In this document: positions 39,594 through 41,218 of the stretch, piece after piece
How the letters are laid out: the number at the start of each line of letters is the position of its first letter
How positions within the stretch are numbered: the first letter of the stretch is position 1
Origin: Streptomyces huiliensis
Lineage (GTDB): Bacteria > Actinomycetota > Actinomycetes > Streptomycetales > Streptomycetaceae
Reading direction: 5' to 3'
Length of the DNA stretch: 41,218 nt
Assembly: GCF_020037025.1 (NCBI RefSeq)
Contig: NZ_JAIQLH010000112.1
Span: forward strand, 1 to 41,218
The notes under the pieces: generated by a model
The model's database searches: none
Told to the model about the DNA's origin: nothing
What the model saw: only the letters and a program-made list of their open reading frames with translations
Program-made: the position numbers and the translations under genes

Positions 39594-40005
39594 GATGTCC
39601 GCCTGCTGTTTTCTCGACGTCCCGCGTGCACCCACGCCGGAGGGCCCAGGTGACCGGCGCCGCCTCCCCCGACGGCCGCCCGCCACGCCTTGCCGACGGT
39701 CCCGCCCGCGGGCCGGGCCGCCGTTCCGGGGAGCCGCGCCCACCATGACGCATACGCCACGACAGCGCTCATGACACCCCCCGATCCCGCTTTTCCGTCA
39801 CGAATCCTGGTCGTTCGTTCGCAGCGTCCGCCGAGTCCGCCGAGTCCGCCGAGTTTTCCGCGTCCTACGGCGTGCTGCCGCGTACTACTGCGTTGTTGCG
39901 AGGACCGCGGACTCCGCGTCCTTCTCTTCGCATCCAACCATGCCCCGTCGGACGCCCGCTCATTACCCGTGGGTTAGTCGTGCTACTCGGGACGGGGCGG
40001 GCGTC
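39594..40005. other. 412-bp non-coding region with short tandem repeat
   Basis: Between the TPR-like gene start and the HD-protein stop. It contains three exact tandem copies of TCCGCCGAG (39827-39853). The region has lower GC than its neighbours around 39780-39990. No gene with a ribosome site and plausible coding bias was found. It probably holds the promoter of the minus-strand TPR-like gene. Confidence 0.5.
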
Positions 40006-41218
40006 TCACGGGTCCGGGCGCTCCGGCGCGCCGCGCGCGAGCACGCGCGCCAGTGCCTCCACCACCCGGGGCTCGTGGTCGTACGCGGTGGCGCCGCGCA
40101 GCCGCTCCAGGGCGCGCGCGGATGCCGCGTGCCCGCCGGGTGCGGAGCCGGTGGGGCCGGCGGGGCCGGTGAGCTCGTCGTAGGCGTTGGCGGTGCGGAC
40201 GACACGGGCGGCCAGGGGCTGCTCGCGGTAGGGGTCGGCCTGCTGTTCCACGGCGGCCGCGACGGCGGGCGCGACCGCGGCGTCCAGCGGCGCCAGCCGC
40301 GCCACGCTCCCGCCCAGCCGGGCCAGCCGGCGCCGCTCCTCGGCGGGCAGCGGTTCGGTGGCGCCGGCGGGGACCGGGTCGACGAGTGAGAGCTGGCCCA
40401 CGTCGTGCATCAGCGCCGCGTACTCGACGACGGCGAGGTCGCGCTCCGCCATACCGAGCTCGCGGCCGACGGCACGGCTGAGGACGGCTACGCGCCGTGC
40501 GTGACCGGCGGGGGTGCATCCCGCGAGGTCGGTCGCGCGGGCGAGCGAGGCGACGGCGGGCGGGCAGCTCTCGCGCGCCTCCCCGCGGCCCGCGGCGAGC
40601 TGCACGGCGAGCAGCGGCAGGCAGCAGAAGGGCAGCACCCACAGCCCGGCGACGGCGGGAGCCAGGGCGGCCACCACGGCGGTGGCGCAGACCGCGGGGG
40701 CGGTCACGGGGAGGGCGCGCAGTTCGGCGCGGAGGGCCGCCGGGTAGCGGCAACCGGTCCTGGCCCGGGCGAGGGCCGCCGCGAGGGCGGCGTCGGCGAG
40801 GGCGACGAGGGCGAGGAGCAGCAGCGGCGACAGGGCGCAGGACGGGCCCGGCCAGGCCCCGTGGACGGCCGGTCCCGCGCCGGGCAGCACATGGCGGCAG
40901 CCGGCGGTGACGGCCGTGGCGGCGAGGCGGCGGGCCAGCCGGTCGCGGCGGTCGGGGCCGCCCGGGTGGCCGCCCGTGCCGGTGAGGCCGACGAGGGTCG
41001 CGCCGAGCACCACGGCGACGGCCTGTGCCACGCCGCCCTCCGCGAGCAGGGCGTAGGCAAGGGATCCGGCGGCCCCGACCGGGGCGCCGCCGCGCGGGCC
41101 CAGCGGTTCCGGCCGCCGGGCGGCGGCCTCGCCCAGGGCGATGAGCAGCCCGTAGGCGCAGGCGACCGGTGGCCGCTGGATGCCGTGGCAGGCGGTCCAG
41201 GCCAGCGCGAGCAGGGCG
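40006..41218 (-). CDS. Membrane protein with HD (metal-dependent phosphohydrolase-type) domain, 5' end outside window
   Basis: The frame is open to the right edge, so the start is missing; about 404 residues are visible. The N-terminal half has several hydrophobic segments (ACAYGLLIALGEA, AQAVAVVLGATLVGLTG, LSPLLLLALVALADAALAAAL, VCATAVVAALAPAVAGLWVLPF). The C-terminal half has an HD-type domain: GHARRVAVLSRAVGRELGM, then AALMHDVGQLSLVDPVP (HD pair), AVEQQADPYREQPLAARVV and ANAYDELTG, the order typical of HD-GYP relatives; the GYP motif itself is not visible. Such proteins may degrade or sense cyclic nucleotides. Hydrophobic N-terminus and HD domain suggest a membrane sensor. Enzyme activity is not certain. 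Confidence 0.83.
   Translation of the reverse strand, partial: ALLALAWTACHGIQRPPVACAYGLLIALGEAAARRPEPLGPRGGAPVGAAGSLAYALLAEGGVAQAVAVVLGATLVGLTGTGGHPGGPDRRDRLARRLAATAVTAGCRHVLPGAGPAVHGAWPGPSCALSPLLLLALVALADAALAAALARARTGCRYPAALRAELRALPVTAPAVCATAVVAALAPAVAGLWVLPFCCLPLLAVQLAAGRGEARESCPPAVASLARATDLAGCTPAGHARRVAVLSRAVGRELGMAERDLAVVEYAALMHDVGQLSLVDPVPAGATEPLPAEERRRLARLGGSVARLAPLDAAVAPAVAAAVEQQADPYREQPLAARVVRTANAYDELTGPAGPTGSAPGGHAASARALERLRGATAYDHEPRVVEALARVLARGAPERPDP

Noticed and set aside
39690..39977. Small plus-strand reading frame in the gap before the HD protein
   Set aside because: No ribosome site, atypical codon use and no similarity to anything recognised; it spans the tandem repeat.
1..41218. 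CRISPR arrays, tRNA/rRNA genes, transposons or prophage genes
   Set aside because: No spaced repeats, cloverleaf sequences, transposase motifs or phage genes were seen on either strand.

Overview
The window is a high-GC actinobacterial chromosome segment, almost certainly from Streptomyces. The evidence is the extreme GC content and codon bias, frequent GTG starts, a WhiB-family protein, a SigB-type sigma factor with its anti-sigma partner, and a recognisable chromosomal block: dasR-dasABC, a GH3 hexosaminidase, nagB, a PdtaS-like kinase, wblE, a lipid kinase and the sigH operon. From memory this block matches the SCO5225-SCO5244 neighbourhood of S. coelicolor. No phage, transposon, CRISPR or tRNA was seen. 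Both ends cut a gene: an MgtA-type P-type ATPase on the left and a membrane HD-domain protein on the right.

Layout. 1-5.3 kb: Mg-type ATPase (partial), a secreted/membrane Gly-rich protein, an LCP-family cell-wall ligase. 5.4-8.2 kb: a TatA-type protein, alkaline phosphatase, a FabH-like ketosynthase. 8.3-13.4 kb: a zinc-ribbon-like protein coupled to an AraC regulator, glutaminase, an ACC-deaminase-family PLP enzyme, a CPA1 Na+/H+ antiporter divergent from a UBP zinc-finger protein. 13.5-19.6 kb: an SSAT-like acetyltransferase, anti-sigma and SigH-like sigma factor, a membrane protein, a diacylglycerol-kinase-like enzyme, WblE, a PdtaS-type histidine kinase. 20-21.4 kb: a divergent TetR/SDR pair. 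21.5-28.1 kb: the aminosugar module (nagB, GH3 enzyme, dasC, dasB, dasA, dasR). 28.2-30.7 kb: a SPASM-domain protein resembling a radical SAM enzyme without its SAM cluster, a VOC protein, a HAD hydrolase. 30.8-33.2 kb: DUF3311 plus an MctP-like symporter, and a free-standing EF-G domain IV-like protein. 33.5-37.8 kb: a cobalamin riboswitch, nrdA, nrdB, a YciI-like protein. 37.9-41.2 kb: peptide deformylase, a TPR-like protein, the HD protein.

How genes work together. DasABC imports chitin-derived oligosaccharides, the GH3 enzyme hydrolyses them and NagB feeds GlcN-6-P into glycolysis. DasR-type operators (dre) can be read before nagB and dasA, and an unexpected third one lies upstream of the PdtaS-like kinase. 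The nrd operon carries a B12 riboswitch that would switch off the class Ia reductase when adenosylcobalamin is available. WblE beside the PdtaS-like kinase mirrors the mycobacterial whiB1-pdtaS arrangement.

The most unusual items are: (1) the SPASM protein at 28.3-29.5 kb, which has lost both the CxxxCxxC cluster motif and the GGE motif of radical SAM enzymes; (2) the isolated EF-G domain IV homologue; (3) the dre-like site in front of the kinase gene; (4) the 16-bp hairpin separating dasA from dasB.
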